NCBI GenBank assembly: GCA_936432065.2
Contig: OW386288.2
Coordinates: forward strand, 10,032,706 to 10,096,705
Source of the DNA: Rutpela maculata
Taxonomy: Eukaryota; Arthropoda; Insecta; Coleoptera; Cerambycidae
Direction: 5' to 3'
Length of the DNA stretch: 64,000 nt
Each line of letters begins with the position of its first letter. Position 1 is the first letter of the stretch. The translations under genes were made by a program, and so were the position numbers. The notes below the pieces were generated by a model that searched no databases, was not told the DNA's origin, and saw nothing but the letters and a program-made list of their open reading frames with translations. Of this stretch, positions 10,936-22,522 are shown one piece after another.

Positions 10936-11827
10936 GCATACCATCAAGTAGCTTACATTTAAACGCCAGTATAATAATATAATATGAGCCCTTGTAACGT
11001 GACACCAATTCTAATAAAATGTATTATTATTGTAGTGGATGGAAGTATACGCCACACAGAGCCAAACGTGATTTTCAGAATGCCAAAGTACATCATAGTA
11101 TTCAGGCTGCTTTTTTTTGTATATTACTAATTTTTACCACAAAACGTACGAATATATAACTGTCATTCCCTCAGGTAAATGGAAGACTTGAACACACCAA
11201 CGCAAAGGTATTGGAATTCGAGATCCATAGAGGGAGATTAAAGAACGTAGATATTTCTATCATTTTTTGGAAGGATCACATTGCCCCCAAACGTCATGTG
11301 GGTTTAAAAAATAATTGCACGAGGTTTCATCTTTCGTTTACCAATTTTTAAAGTAAGAGGAAACCACCCTCGATATTGGAATCAAACATTTCTTATTCAA
11401 CAGGATATAAACACTTTCCTTTTACTAAATTTGCTTCCTTCTCAATAATTTCTACGTTCGTGTTTCATAAAGCAATATTTGATCGTGTTCCCGAGTTAGT
11501 TATTCTTGAATTGACGGCACTCGAAGCTCCCCTTTATAAAGTTTGCCATGATTATACGCGGTTTCAACTTATAATTTCGAATATTTTAATATCTTTTAAT
11601 ATCCACTTTATTAACGGGACGTCATTGCCGTATTTGATTTAATCCAGCGGGTATATTATGGATGCTTTTAATAATCGTATAGAAAACAGCTTTTCACAGA
11701 AATCCGATTTACAACACCTCAAATACTTACAAAGAAACAAGGAATTGATATACCATATTTATATGCCAGCCAAATAGGGAAAATTTTATTCAGGCCGAAG
11801 TCGAAGGTTTTACATTACTTGCATATA
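10936..11827. other. Spacer with one unrecognised 88-codon frame
   Basis: A plus-strand frame from 11376 to 11642 encodes 88 residues with no motif I recognise, and there is no neighbouring coding support. The rest is AT-rich sequence with no clear repeat. Confidence 0.3.
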
Positions 11828-12290
11828 CAGTGTCAGAAAATTTTTCATTTGGGTCGGCAATGAGAGCAAGCGAGAGCGAAGCAACTAGGCTATTCTTTTT
11901 TATCGTATAACACATCCTTCTGATGCCACCTGCTTTCCCCACCACATGTGCGTGGGCAACTCTGCTTGCGGAATTTCAATTTGTTTCCGTCTTCCACTTG
12001 CAATGTAAAGAATTATTTGACTCGTTTTGAAAGTAAAACGGGTTAAATAATTTCAGTTATTAAAGCACGTAATAATATTACCTATACTGAACAGAGCCAA
12101 CTACATCCTTCCTTTGAATAAATGGTACTGAAATTTTTAATAGCAATAATGATGTATGTACGTGTTTTCTTGATAGCGCGTCATTATTTGCTCCCTCTAC
12201 TAGAGCACTGGTACACGCCTTTATTGTAGGCGGGTCTGTCAGGCCGTTGAAACTATGCGTGCCACCCAAATCCAACATTTTCCGAATGTG
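11828..12290 (-). mobile_element. 463-bp TA-flanked element, copy 1
   Basis: This 463-bp unit is repeated in opposite orientation at 47145-47607. By eye only two bases differ, so both copies are very young. TA dinucleotides flank both ends of both copies. The ends form a weak inverted repeat (CAGTGTCAGAAAAT against CACATTCGGAAAAT), which suggests a Tc1/mariner-type non-autonomous element. On the minus strand it carries an open 67-codon frame starting MLDLGGTHSF and ending just before GGTAATATT. One of the two differences (CTA/TTA, both Leu) falls in this frame and is silent. An imperfect hairpin lies around AAATTATTT...AAATAATT near 12010-12055. The protein is not recognised and the frame may be chance. 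Confidence 0.75.
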
Positions 12291-12694
12291 TATGTACATA
12301 AATGAACATTTGCAGCAAGTCAGGAAGGAGCTGGTAAGCAGCAAATTATAATATACAAAGTTTATAAAACACAAAAATATATAGGTATATTTAAATATCA
12401 TTTCAATAAAAACAATAAATTTATAAAACACAACAAAAATTTAGATGTATATAACATTTCACATTGATATGCAAAGATATAAATAAGTATAAAATGCAAA
12501 AATATGTAGAGTATCAGAGCATTCTGTAAATATGAGCTAAATACTCGAGGGTGGATTGGCACCATAGGGTGTCGTAAAAAATTAGTCAACCGAGTAAAAA
12601 GAGTACTTTAGAATGAATTTTCTTACACTCTTTTTAAAGGACAGTGAGTTTAAATGCTTTATATGACATGGTAAATGATTTATAAATTTAGGTT
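12291..12694. other. No gene seen
   Basis: AT-rich spacer with repeated ATATAAATA-like words. The minus-strand frame that runs through it is an extension of the frame in the 463-bp element and is not supported on its own. Confidence 0.35.
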
Positions 12695-13860
12695 GAGGGA
12701 ATTTTTAGCGCTTAGAGTTACCCTGTACTAGGTACTCTAAGAAGTCCAGCGGCACTTGTGTTGTGCTGATGGTAATCAGACTGGATAGAGACTGGACCCA
12801 CTCCTGTGAATCTCTACAGCACTAACGAGTATGCTTTATAGCCTTCTTTTGTTGTAGGAAAACTTGCAATGCGTGAGGGAAGTTACTCCATAAGACCACT
12901 GCGTAGGAAAGACTAGAGTGGAAAAGGAAAAATGAATGTTTTTTAAGATGTCGAATGCGAGAATGCCTTTTAATTTCGTGAGGAGGAAAATCGTGCATGA
13001 GAGCCTTCTATTTAACTGATCAATATGGTTTACCCAGCTAAGGTTATCATCTAGATATATACCTAGGAGTTTAACGTGCTCACCTTTGGATACATTTTTG
13101 TTAGTTGATATTATAAGTCTCTCGACTGAGTGTTAGTTAATTTAAGGTGAACCAGTTTTTTGCCTGGAATTCTATGTCGGAGCTTAGATGGATCAGATTG
13201 GCAATGTTGCGGTCAGAGCACAGGAGAGTGGTATCATCAGCAAACAAAGAGCTGAGCAACATAAATTGTGGAAAATCATTAATATAGATCAATAATAACA
13301 GTGGCCCCAGGACAGAGCCCTGGGGCACACCATGATTAATATCTAGAAAATCTGACATGTCATTTGCTATGACTACACATTGCTGACGCTTTAGCAAACA
13401 GGAATTAAAAAGAGAAAAAGGTAACCCTCCAACTCCATATAACTGCAGTTTATCGATTAGTTTATCGTGAGAGACACAATCAAAGGCCTTGAAAAGATCG
13501 CACAGAGTAATAGCTGTATGATGGCCTTCCTCAAGACCCTCGACTATGTCACTCACGATCTTTACGACGGCCTGCGTAGTTGGTTGAGCGTCGAGAGCGG
13601 AAACCATATTGATCGGGGCTGAGAAGTGATTCATGTTACAGATAACTTGACAATCTTTGTGTCAGAATAATTTCAAATATTTTGCCAAAAATGGGGAGGA
13701 TTGATATGGGACGGTAATTGTCTAATAAGGAGTTGACTTCCTTTTTTAAATATCGATATAACGCGGGCAATTTTGAATATATTTGGGAGACACCTTCGGC
13801 GATACAACTATTATATAGAGCGGGGCTAGAGGAGCGGCGATGATAATTTCCTTAAATTTA
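12695..13860 (-). pseudogene. Non-LTR retrotransposon RT (jockey-like), broken
   Basis: The longest LINE RT here. An open 165-codon block (13634-13137) contains a DLFKAFDCVSH palm motif (normally DxSKAFDxVxH), GVPQGSVLGPLL and FADDTTLL with both catalytic Asp residues intact. Upstream on the minus strand (13640-13860) the finger region is readable in another frame: EGVSPKYIQNCPRY and further on an RPISIL-type segment. Downstream (13136-12700) a KLLGIYLDDNLSW thumb motif and a PTQWSYGV-like piece follow after a stop. No endonuclease or 3' tail was found. It belongs to the jockey/CR1-like LINE group and has at least three frame breaks. Confidence 0.85.
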
Positions 13861-13904
13861 ATTATCTTGGTATATTTAAGTCATGTATATCTAGAGTTAT
13901 TATA

Positions 13905-14300
13905 ATACGAAAACTGCATTTGATCGACACATTTCTAAAATTGTAAATATCGCTATAGTCGAGTAAACTCTAAGCTGGCGCGTCCAAAGGTTGCTTCATC
14001 ATATAAACTAAGAAACTAAGACACACGCAACTAGTTCATCTCTATGTCACTGCGATAGCTTTATGCGCATCGCTTAACAAATCGTACGTCGTGTTACCAA
14101 CTCATACATACGCCACCTTAGAGTTTACCGGACTATATTAGAGAATAAAATTTATTACATACCATTGTGTTAGTCATAGAGTTCTGAACAACTTTCAAAA
14201 TGTCCATTTGCTCGTCTGCCTCTCCGCCCGTCATTTTTTTGTAAACACGATAACTTAAGAGACAAGTTCGAAATTTGGACAGTAAGAGAAATAAAATGCA
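13905..14300 (+). mobile_element. Family B DINE-like copy, split by a MITE
   Basis: The blocks CATTTGATCGACACATTTC (13918), TTGTGTTAG...GTTCTGAACAACTTTC (about 14164-14200), a CGTCTGCC...CCGCCCGTC simple-repeat remnant and GATAACTTAAGAGACAAG match the minus-strand element at 4645-5252. A 180-bp MITE sits inside it. A partial inverted copy follows at 14440-14635, so the two can pair. Confidence 0.6.
13956..14135. mobile_element. 180-bp TIR MITE with TA target site
   Basis: The ends are TAGTCGAGTAAACTCTAAG and, in reverse complement, TAGTCCGGTAAACTCTAAG, continuing into TGGCG on both sides. TA flanks both ends (13954-13955 and 14136-14137). It interrupts the family B DINE-like sequence, and the blocks on either side occur in the same order in the uninterrupted copy at 4645-5252. 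The TA target and this size fit a mariner/Tc1-type MITE. There is no coding content. Confidence 0.75.
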
Positions 14301-14439
14301 CGGCAAGAATTTTTATAAGATTCTATAAACACAAAGATACTGTTTAGTATACTGACCAATGGTTCGACAATCAAGCGGGAGATGATTAAAATTGCAAGTA
14401 TAGCAAATAAACCTACAATTTTATCAAACTACGACACTT

Positions 14440-14635
14440 TTACGTACATTTTTTAAAATGTTTTACAACCTTTATATTTACTGATAGTTTTTTTTTCAAA
14501 AACGGAAGAGATCTTCCTCTAGCAAACACTGATTTACTGTTCAAATTTCAATAAAACCGGACTTGTCTCTTTTAAGTTATCATGCTTACAAAAACATGAC
14601 GGCGGAAAGGCAGGCGGGCAGATGCCCCCCCCCCC
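14440..14635 (-). mobile_element. Family B DINE-like fragment, inverted
   Basis: In reverse complement this reads a GTCATG...GTAAGCATGATAACTT block, GAGACAAGTCCGG and AGTAAATCAGTGTTTGCTAG, matching the family B element at 4.6-5.3 kb. It lies tail-to-tail with the plus-strand copy just upstream and ends in a run of C residues near 14627-14637. Confidence 0.55.
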
Positions 14636-14904
14636 GGTGATAAAAGTAAAAGTCGAGACCATATAGAAGCTGAAGAAGTTACCTTTTACTATGAAAACAC
14701 CTATACAAAAATTATCGTTAGATATAGCATTCTTAGTTTTACATTTTTTTCACGCTTAGGTACTTACTTCTATTAGTCAGGTAGCCCTCCCTAGCTGTAT
14801 GTGCACCCCCCACTCCCCCCGATCCTTGGAGACAATGTTTTTCATAAATATTAAAGCTGAAGGAACAATTTTAGACATGCCCCCCCCCCCCCAAAAAAAA
14901 ACTG

Positions 14905-16095
14905 GCTGCACTTTCAAAATGGCGGCCATATTTCACATAAAAAATAAAAAAGATGAACAAAACCTTTTTTCACAAAAAACAACAATTTTGTTCCTATACA
15001 ATATTTTGATAGGGGTTGACAATAATTATTGTAACGCGTATAATATAACTTTACATTATTAACATAACAAAAAATAAAATAAACTTAAAAAAATTAATAA
15101 TAGTAATATTATAATTTGCAGACATTTATCTCGAAAACGGTAACAATAGAAGGTTATGAACAGATTAGGGTTAAAAGTGTTGATAGTGATATCTTTTGGA
15201 TTCCGTTGCCTCATTCTAATAAAATTAAATGTAAATTACTCTTTGATACCGGATTTGGCAATAAAAGAAGGCTAATTTATTAACATATCCGCATTAGCAA
15301 AAGAGTACCGACCTCAAAAATGTTCGGCATTACTGGGCCTTTATTCATTTACCGGATATGACTCAGTCAGCGCCTTTAAGGAAAAAGGAAAGATAAAACC
15401 CCTGAAAAAGTTACGTTCTCCCAAATATACCAAATATATCCGACATTTCAAGATTTGGGGAGCAGCTGGAATATTGACGAAATGTGGTGACAAATATTGT
15501 TTTTATCAATTGACACCAAAGTTGATTTTTCTTCGATTCCACCATCAAGAGCTTGCTATTAAAAGGAGTGTTTACCAACGTGTATTTGGCGATTAGCCGA
15601 CGAAGGTATTCACAATATTTCAAAGCCTTGGAATGATTATGGATGGCAAGAAAATGGAGAACCTCTTTGGTGTTCAGCAGATAAAATACTCTCAATCGCT
15701 TACTGAAATTTTTCAGGAGATGATTACAAATCAAATCATAATAGACGAAAGTGAGGATGGTACGATATCATAAATGGAGCAATAGAGGAAGAAGGCTTGG
15801 AAGAAATATTCGATGTATCGGGAGACAGCGATAGTGAATCTGAAAGCGAATGAGGCGTTACTTACGTGTTAAATTGAATTTTATATTTTATTTTAAAAGC
15901 TGAGTCATTCATCTGAAAAATGGTAACTCCTATCCAAATATTGTATAGGAACAAAATTGTACAAAATTTTATGCACTTTGTTTTTTGTGCAAAAAGTTTT
16001 TCTCCATCTTTTTTAGTATTTTTGTTAAACGACAAAAACAATATTTGCAAATCTTTTTTTATAAACGCCATTTTGAAAGTACAGCCACGTTAGGG
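14905..16095. mobile_element. Inverted-repeat element carrying a PIN-like gene (element P1)
   Basis: The left arm (about 14905-15020) and right arm (about 15925-16095) match in reverse complement: CACTTTCAAAATGGCG with a preceding GGCTG, an AAAAAGATG word, a CACAAAAAACA stretch and TTTTGTTCCTATACAATATT. Between them is a decayed plus-strand gene of the EADTR/DTDV/FTGCD family. The left outer edge merges into C and A homopolymers (14880-14900), so exact termini and target duplication are not clear. Confidence 0.65.
15170..15857 (+). pseudogene. PIN/FEN-like family gene remnant (copy 1)
   Basis: Pieces of one protein can be read in order with frameshifts. VDSD-IFW (a degraded DTDV site, about 15180) is followed by KLLFDTGFGNKRRL, ISALAKEYRPQKCSALLG, FTGYDSVSAF (about 15347-15377, the usual form being FTGCDxxSxF), KIKPLKKL, FQDLGSSWN, an IPPSRA segment, WRLADEGIHNI, GEPLWCSADK and an acidic tail rich in Ser/Asp/Glu ending at a stop near 15854. 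This matches my memory of a repeated family in arthropod and cnidarian genomes that is usually left uncharacterised. The spacing of acidic motifs resembles PIN/FEN1-type nucleases, which is inference. There are at least four frame breaks and stops, so it is not functional. It sits between inverted arms, as do the two other members in this window. Confidence 0.65.
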
Positions 16096-16100
16096 TGGAC

Positions 16101-16995
16101 TCCCGTAGTATATGTATGTATATATATAATATTCTTAGCGCGATTGGGTTCGTTGTAATTTTATCTTATAAGCAAATAATGACCTTCTCTTCTCACACTA
16201 ACAAAACTATACTCTACGCCTTAGTCATAATGCCCTTAGACTCAGGAATTTTTAAAACAAATAACATAATATACGGCACCAATTATGGAGCGACATCCAC
16301 ATAGGTTTATTTTTTTTTCAATAAAGGCGTATGTTTCCGACTTCCTTCCTTTTAACTTGTTAAACAAACGGTTATTGCTTTTTTAAGGGCGTACACAAGC
16401 ATGAGAGATTTATTTTGTCTGCCCCTACGTGTATGAAATAATAGAAAAACCTTTCGGCATTTGTTTTCATATAAATTCAATTGTTATTGCGTAGTTACCG
16501 GCGACCGAATGTTATTGTGACATTCCGTAACAGATTTTTACGGCGCCCCCTGCAGCTTACTATAAAACGACTATAAACGTGCAGAAAAGAAACCATTAAA
16601 ATTATTATGGTGGTGAATAACGGTTCGTGAAGTTTGTTACTACCACTTTTACGCATTATGTAATTATTTTATCTTAACCATAAAAGTGTTAAGAGTTTCT
16701 TTATTAGGGAAGATTACACAAATACTTTAAACTTATTTTAATGACAATATGATAATTTATAAGTGTTTTTTATTTTTCTCAAACACGCAGTAGAAGCAGA
16801 AAAAAAAGAAGAAAAAAATTCAAATTCGTAGGTTAACGTACTAATTTACAAACGCCATTTTATTGGTCAATTATCACCTTTAGTCTCGTGACACATTTTC
16901 CTCAATCCCACCATTCCATAGGCACTGTTGACATCCCGTTCCGGACATTGACTTCCGATTTGATTTAGAAAATTCCAAAAAATCAGCAATACTGT
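16101..16995. other. No gene seen
   Basis: Spacer between an inverted-repeat element and the hAT-like transposon. A GC-richer patch near 16498-16560 has CATTCCGTAACAG and ACGGCGCCCCCTGCAG words that look like an old repeat end, but I could not define it. Confidence 0.35.
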
Positions 16996-17003
16996 AGGTA
17001 TAT

Positions 17004-20000
17004 TAGGGTGGCCCATCTTTTTCGAAATCGAAATTTTTTATTTCTCACCCCTGCAAATAGTTCCATTTGAAGAAAAAACAGTCCCCTCAAAATATTATTG
17101 AGGCAAATTGAAGGCAAGGGGTGCCGCAGAATGCATTATTATGCAATAATAAAAGTAAATGGAACTATTTACATTCTTTGGTTGATGCATTGTTTTTTTT
17201 TTTTAATCAGCAACATTTATCTTTAGAATGACTAATCAAGTCATGCAAATATCAAAGACATTATCTGTTGTGACTATGACATGTGTCATACTACTGTAAA
17301 TTCGTAGTCTAAGAAAACTAGACTAGAAGTTTTTGAAATAAAACTCTCGTTTTATCTTTGTGTATTTTATTATGAAACGTTTTTTTCATACATAGTACCA
17401 AATATTATCCTAAATCTACAAGACATATAGTAATAAAAACAATATTTTTTGCACTAGGCCAAAGCATGCGACAGGGTTTCTTTTTTTACATTTGGAAACT
17501 GTGATTTATAATCATTTACAACTTGGAGTAAAAACTGTTTTTGGTCTTCATTTTTTATTAAAATGTCATTATAGTCAGTAATAAGTTTGATTCCTCTCTC
17601 AGCGGCATCATTTACAACTTTAATTTTGTTTACAATATTGAAACATCGGGTATAACTTTCATTTTCCCTCCATGTTGTTGGATCATTTTCCAAAAATTCC
17701 ATAGACAAACCTAATTTTTGAAAAAACTGTTTAGTGTTCTCGCATATGAAGTCCTGAATTTCCTTGTTTTCAACGTCAGTAATGTTACTAATCATAAGTC
17801 GTTTAATACCCTCTTGATTTGGTGCTTTCCTATTCAAAGCTTTAACCATTTCTCTTTTAGTGGTAACTGAAATATCGTCATCAAAGAAAGATAAGCCAAC
17901 ATATACTGAATTAAGGTACCACAAATGGTTCACTATTTTCCTACTTGCGGCTTGAGATATTTCTTTGTCAATATTTTGATAATTAATGAGTTCTTTACAA
18001 AAGTCTAAGTCAAGAAGCGGTGCTTTACTAGCAAATGACGCTGTAAACCAGGCCTTTACATAAACCTTTACAATAAAGAGACATATATCTTCAATACCTA
18101 TTTTTCTTTTTTAGTTAGTTGGAACTGATCTTGGAAAAAAAATATTTTTAGACAGTAAATGGCTTTGGCCATCCAACGTGCATGATGAAATGCCCCTGGT
18201 TGATAGAATGTCGTGTTAGAAAGCATTAAAAATTCTTTATAATCATCACGAGGCTGTTGCAAAGTTAAAGCTGCATTTAGAAACTTTACAATTTCGGCTT
18301 TAACTGGTTGTAAAATGTGTTTAATTTTTGATACCTGAAATCCAGTTTTTAGTTTATTTTGATCTATTTTAGGCCAAAATTCCCTAAAACGTTTAAATAG
18401 TGGCACATTTGGACCAGATGAGGAAGGCATTTTTGTGTCAAACACACTTCTCAAAACCACTTCAAAAATATGATGTCTACAAGGAAAATATAGAATATCT
18501 CTTTCTAATTTTTGTTGCAATAGTGTGGCTGTCCCATTTATATAACCCATATTTGATGCTGTTGTATCACAACACAAAGCTATTACCTTTTCGTCCAAAT
18601 TCCATTCACAAAGCACATCATAAACTGCTTCAGTCTGTTCTCTTCCAGTTGAATTGGGCAAAGCTGGTACTCCAAGTAGTTGTTCAATATCTCCACTAGT
18701 AACTAAGATAGCAAGTCTATCGATATTTCCCATTCCAGTGAGAGAAGGTAAAAGTTTTCCATCCCAATGGATGACTGGGGCCGGCAATTCAGAATTGCCG
18801 AAGGCAGTTTTTAATATTTCAGCTCTTTCTTCGCGGATGCGTTGCCTAGAGCGCTGAAGTGTGGTTCTGTTGATGGACAAAGATGTGGTGTCATGTCCTA
18901 GTACTTCTGCTACTGCCGTCAAAATATGGACTCCATACCTGTCGCTTATTTTGCAAGCATCAAATGCAGCGGCTATTTTTGGTGTGATGATGTTACATGT
19001 TCCACACAATCTCCTCTTTTTTGGCTGTGACGGGCCAGGCTGGTCTTGTAACAACTCTTCTTGGGCTTCGATTATTTCATCTTCATTTTCGTTGGAGTCG
19101 GCTGAATTACTACTTGATGATGGACAGGTGACTGTTTCCTCTAATCTAGCTTTTTCTTGTTGACTTCGTTGCATTCGTTCGGATAATTTCTGTAATTTCT
19201 CCTCAGCTGATTTTTCTTGAGAAGCAAGTTGGTAATCAATACCATGCATAAATCCAGGACGTCCCTTTTTTCTTTGGTTAATTAAAAACTGCTTATCTTC
19301 ATCTATTTTCATCAACTCCAATGCATTTGCATGAGAAATGTCAAAGAGATCGTCCAATGTTTCAACGAAATTTTTTTCTTTACCTCCCGCACTGGCCCTT
19401 TTAGCCGATTTTTGTAAGTTCCTCCACTCTGCATAAAGTTTATCTAGTTGTTTAACACAATAAAAATCCTGACGTGTCGGAATGCGAGCTTTATCCCAAA
19501 AAACTGACACCTCTTTTATTGTTAATTTAGCACTTTCATGTACACTTAGCTTCACTTCACGAATGTTATAAAAGAGCACTTGTAATACTTGTCTATTAGA
19601 GGGCAATTTATTGCCAATGATTTGTGACGAATAGTGTCCAACTAAGTAAATGAAAGTATCCTTTCGTAAGGATCTAACATCAGCCATCGTTAAATGTTTT
19701 TTCAAAAAGGAACGTATGCTAAAACTTATAATGTCACCACTGTAAAACACAATTGCAAACTGACATAAAAACCTACCGTAGATGCATTATATTTCCAAAC
19801 TTCCAAAACAAATAATTTCTAGGAAATAATTACACCAATAAAACATTATGAGAAAATAGGTAGATATTTGTATTTTAAGTAAAATTTAAGTGTATTACCG
19901 TAATAAAATCTTATCTACAAATTTCTACCTGAATGCGGCACGGGTTACCGTTCACCGAATTATCTGAAACTTTGACATACATTATTCCTAGTATAATAGT

Positions 20001-20070
20001 ATATTTTCGTGGGGTGAGACTTAAAAAATACGCAAAAAAAATTCACCCCCTATAGAAATGGGCCACCCTA
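17004..20070 (-). mobile_element. Near-complete hAT-like DNA transposon
   Basis: A 3067-bp element with 13-bp perfect terminal inverted repeats TAGGGTGGCCCAT and looser inner similarity around CTCACCCC. It is flanked by identical 8-bp copies of AGGTATAT (16996-17003 and 20071-20078), which is the hAT hallmark. A single minus-strand transposase gene fills most of it, broken by one frameshift. The perfect target duplication and single lesion suggest a fairly recent arrival. Ends starting TAGGGTGG are shared with the palindromic element at 42233-45006, pointing to a related lineage. Confidence 0.85.
17454..19750 (-). pseudogene. hAT-like transposase, one frameshift
   Basis: The first open block (19750-18098) encodes 550 residues. 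The second (from just after the break to 17454) stays open in another frame for about 210 residues, of which the last 159 form a separate open frame. The break is at about 18100 in an A-rich run and fits loss of one base. Residues 165-205 look like a Lys/Glu/Gln-rich coiled coil and 205-245 an acidic Ser-rich linker. The RNase H-like core shows WDGK (D330), CCDTTASN (D395) and the CRHH pair C424/H427, equivalent to the DNxSNM and CxxH region of hAT transposases. A later HHARWMAKAI segment resembles the hAT TRW motif, and the C-terminal half ends with NDAAERGIKLI. The first ATG may not be the true start; MADVRSL at residue 22 is an alternative. It would cut and join element ends in the nucleus. 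The gene may be read through by frameshifting but is probably dead. Confidence 0.8.
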
Positions 20071-20123
20071 AGGTATATCGTCTTTTAAATTTTCCGTCGA
20101 AACAATTTTCATATTTTAATTTT

Positions 20124-20650
20124 ACTTCCACATCCAGTGGAAGTATAGTAACGACAAAAAAATTTTTAAAAATTTTTATTGTTCAAATAGGCTTAGGATG
20201 TCATGAAACGTCGAGATTTTAAGTTTGAGCGAAAAAAAAAGTTTTCATCTTGTTACGTCGAAAGGTTGGTGTAAAATTGTAAATCAAGCAGGTAAGAGTT
20301 CATAAAATTGTTATTTATTATATACAAGAGAAGCTAAGGTCTCAAAAAAATTTTTGGCATTAGCCACCCCCATTACCACCCCTACCCCATTATTAAAGGG
20401 GATGAAAAAAAATGTGATTTAGTGTATGTACAAGAACCAGAAACCTCAAAATATTTTTTACTTCATCCACCCCCCCACCTCACTACCGATGTGGGGTATC
20501 ATTTTATGTGTTCTTGGGGTAGAGGATTTCAAATATTATATTATTAAAGTTCCATAAACAATTATTTCCACATATAAAATTTTTTCGTTGTGCGTGACTT
20601 GGATAGAAAATCCGGATGTGGAAGTAGTGATTCCTTGGGCAGCGGTTTTT
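20124..20650 (+). mobile_element. Helentron/DINE-like element, copy 5 (internal deletion)
   Basis: Family A element with both ends present. The simple repeat and the block after it are missing: TTGAGCGAAAAAAAA joins directly to TTTTCATCTTGTT. It lies 45 bp beyond the right target duplication of the hAT-like transposon. TT precedes ACTTCC. Confidence 0.75.
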
Positions 20651-21265
20651 AAATATATGTCAATTATGCTCGTCCTATTAGGACACAAACATGTAAATTA
20701 TATGAACAGTTCAAGTTGTTAAAATACTCTCAATGAGGCGGTAGCTAAGCTAAGGGTCGGCAATAGGTATATTAAAATTGTAAACCATTCAAAGTGTGGG
20801 AGTTCCTGAACAACAACAATTCAACAGATCAGAATTCACAAAACACAATAAAACATAAAATATTTTCAAACGCAAATTCTTATTTGCCCTACTCAACCCT
20901 ACATTAGCTGCAGTGTTTATTTTCTTGAAAGTCAAGTGTCTCTCAATTTCACATATACAAGACATCTAAAAACAAATCGGTTCGAAAGACTAAAGAGCTT
21001 TTACATTCTCACAAAACATCAAAGAAATGATATTGGTTCCACTTTATACGCTTGCTTTACATTACACTCTACAAACACGATAAACAAATATTATGGGTGC
21101 ATTAAATAGGTTTATTTTATGTTAATTCTGATAAATGTTGATGCATGTAATGAATATTTACTGGTCAGTTAAAATCCGGATATGTTTATACAAAACTTTA
21201 AGTACCCAACAAAAATATATAACGGTAGAGGCAAAAACTCTGGATACAGATCTATAAAGGCCTGA
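20651..21265. other. No gene seen
   Basis: AT-rich spacer between a family A element and the second PIN-carrying foldback. No reading frame or repeat is recognised. Confidence 0.35.
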
Positions 21266-21669
21266 TAGTGTGGTGGCTTAGCGAAATGATCGTGACCTGC
21301 TGGATTAAAGCTCCAAATTTTCGCACTTCTTATATACCCTCAGTACTATCAATTTCAGTGTCCGTCATCTTGAAATACGACGTCATCTTTGTTTTCTTTA
21401 GACTGTGCCTGTAAATTTTCGACTTTTATTTGGTTTTTAATAAATATCTCCCCAACGTCTAGGTCTAGGTCTAGGTTTAAAGCAAAAAGGATTTAATTTA
21501 AACTAAATTTGTTACAATTTGAGACCAGAGCCGCTTTTTTAACTTTAATATTTTGCGAGATACAAAGTTTTGGACTTTTTTCAGATTATTACGAAAATCT
21601 ATATTTTTGTCGGTTTTGCTAAATATCTCCAATGCAGTCAGTTTTACAGCAAACATTGTTTTATTAATT

Positions 21670-22335
21670 ACTTCCACGTCCAGTGGAAGTATAGTAACGA
21701 CAAAAAAATTTTAAAAAATTTTTATTGTCCAAATAGGCTTAAAATGTCATGAAACGTCGAGATTTTAAGTTTGAGCGAAAAAAAAAATTTTCTGTCTGTC
21801 TGTAACTTTTTTTTTGTGCGCACGTTTACTCTGGAACCGTTTAAGATATTGACTTGAAATTTGGTACACATATGTACTTTAACGAGATCTAGAACTAGAT
21901 TATATTTTCATCTTGTTCCGTCGAAGGGTTGGGGGGTAAATTTGGGGTAAATAGATCAATCACGCATGTAAGAGTCCATAAAATTGGTATTTAGTATATA
22001 CAAGAGAAACTGAGGTCTCAAAAAATTTTTGGCATTAGCCACCCCCATTACCACCCCTTGAAAAAAATTGTGATTCAGTGTATGTACAGGAACCAGAAAC
22101 CTCAAAATATTTTTTTACTTCATCCACCCCCCACTATCACCCCCCTATCACCACCCCCCACCCCACTACCGATGTGGGGTATCGTTTTATGGGTTTTTGG
22201 GGTAGAGGACTTCAAATATTATATTATTAAAGTTCCATAAACAATTATTATCACATACAAAGTTTTTTCGTTGTGAGTGACTTGGATAGAGAATCTGGAT
22301 GTGGAAGTAGTGATTCCTTGGGCAGCGGTTTTTTA
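21670..22335 (+). mobile_element. Helentron/DINE-like element, copy 6 (inside element P2)
   Basis: Full-length family A copy inserted at the inner edge of the left arm of element P2, preceded by TT and ending GGGCAGCGG plus T run. All conserved blocks are present, so it arrived after P2 did. Confidence 0.8.
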
Positions 22336-22522
22336 AGAAGAATAAATAGGCTACAATGTGAGTAAAGAAAGACATCGATACAATCACAATTTGCTGAGAT
22401 AGTGTATTTGATCATGTTACAAACGTTTCAATAAAAAAAATTACAGAATAACTATTAAGAAAATAATCATAAAAATTATATTTATAATGTTGTTATTATT
22501 ATATTTATAATGTTGTTATTTA

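Noticed and set aside
18400..19163. Three plus-strand reading frames of 67-100 codons
   Set aside because: They are antisense shadows of the long minus-strand hAT-like transposase gene and show no motif of their own.
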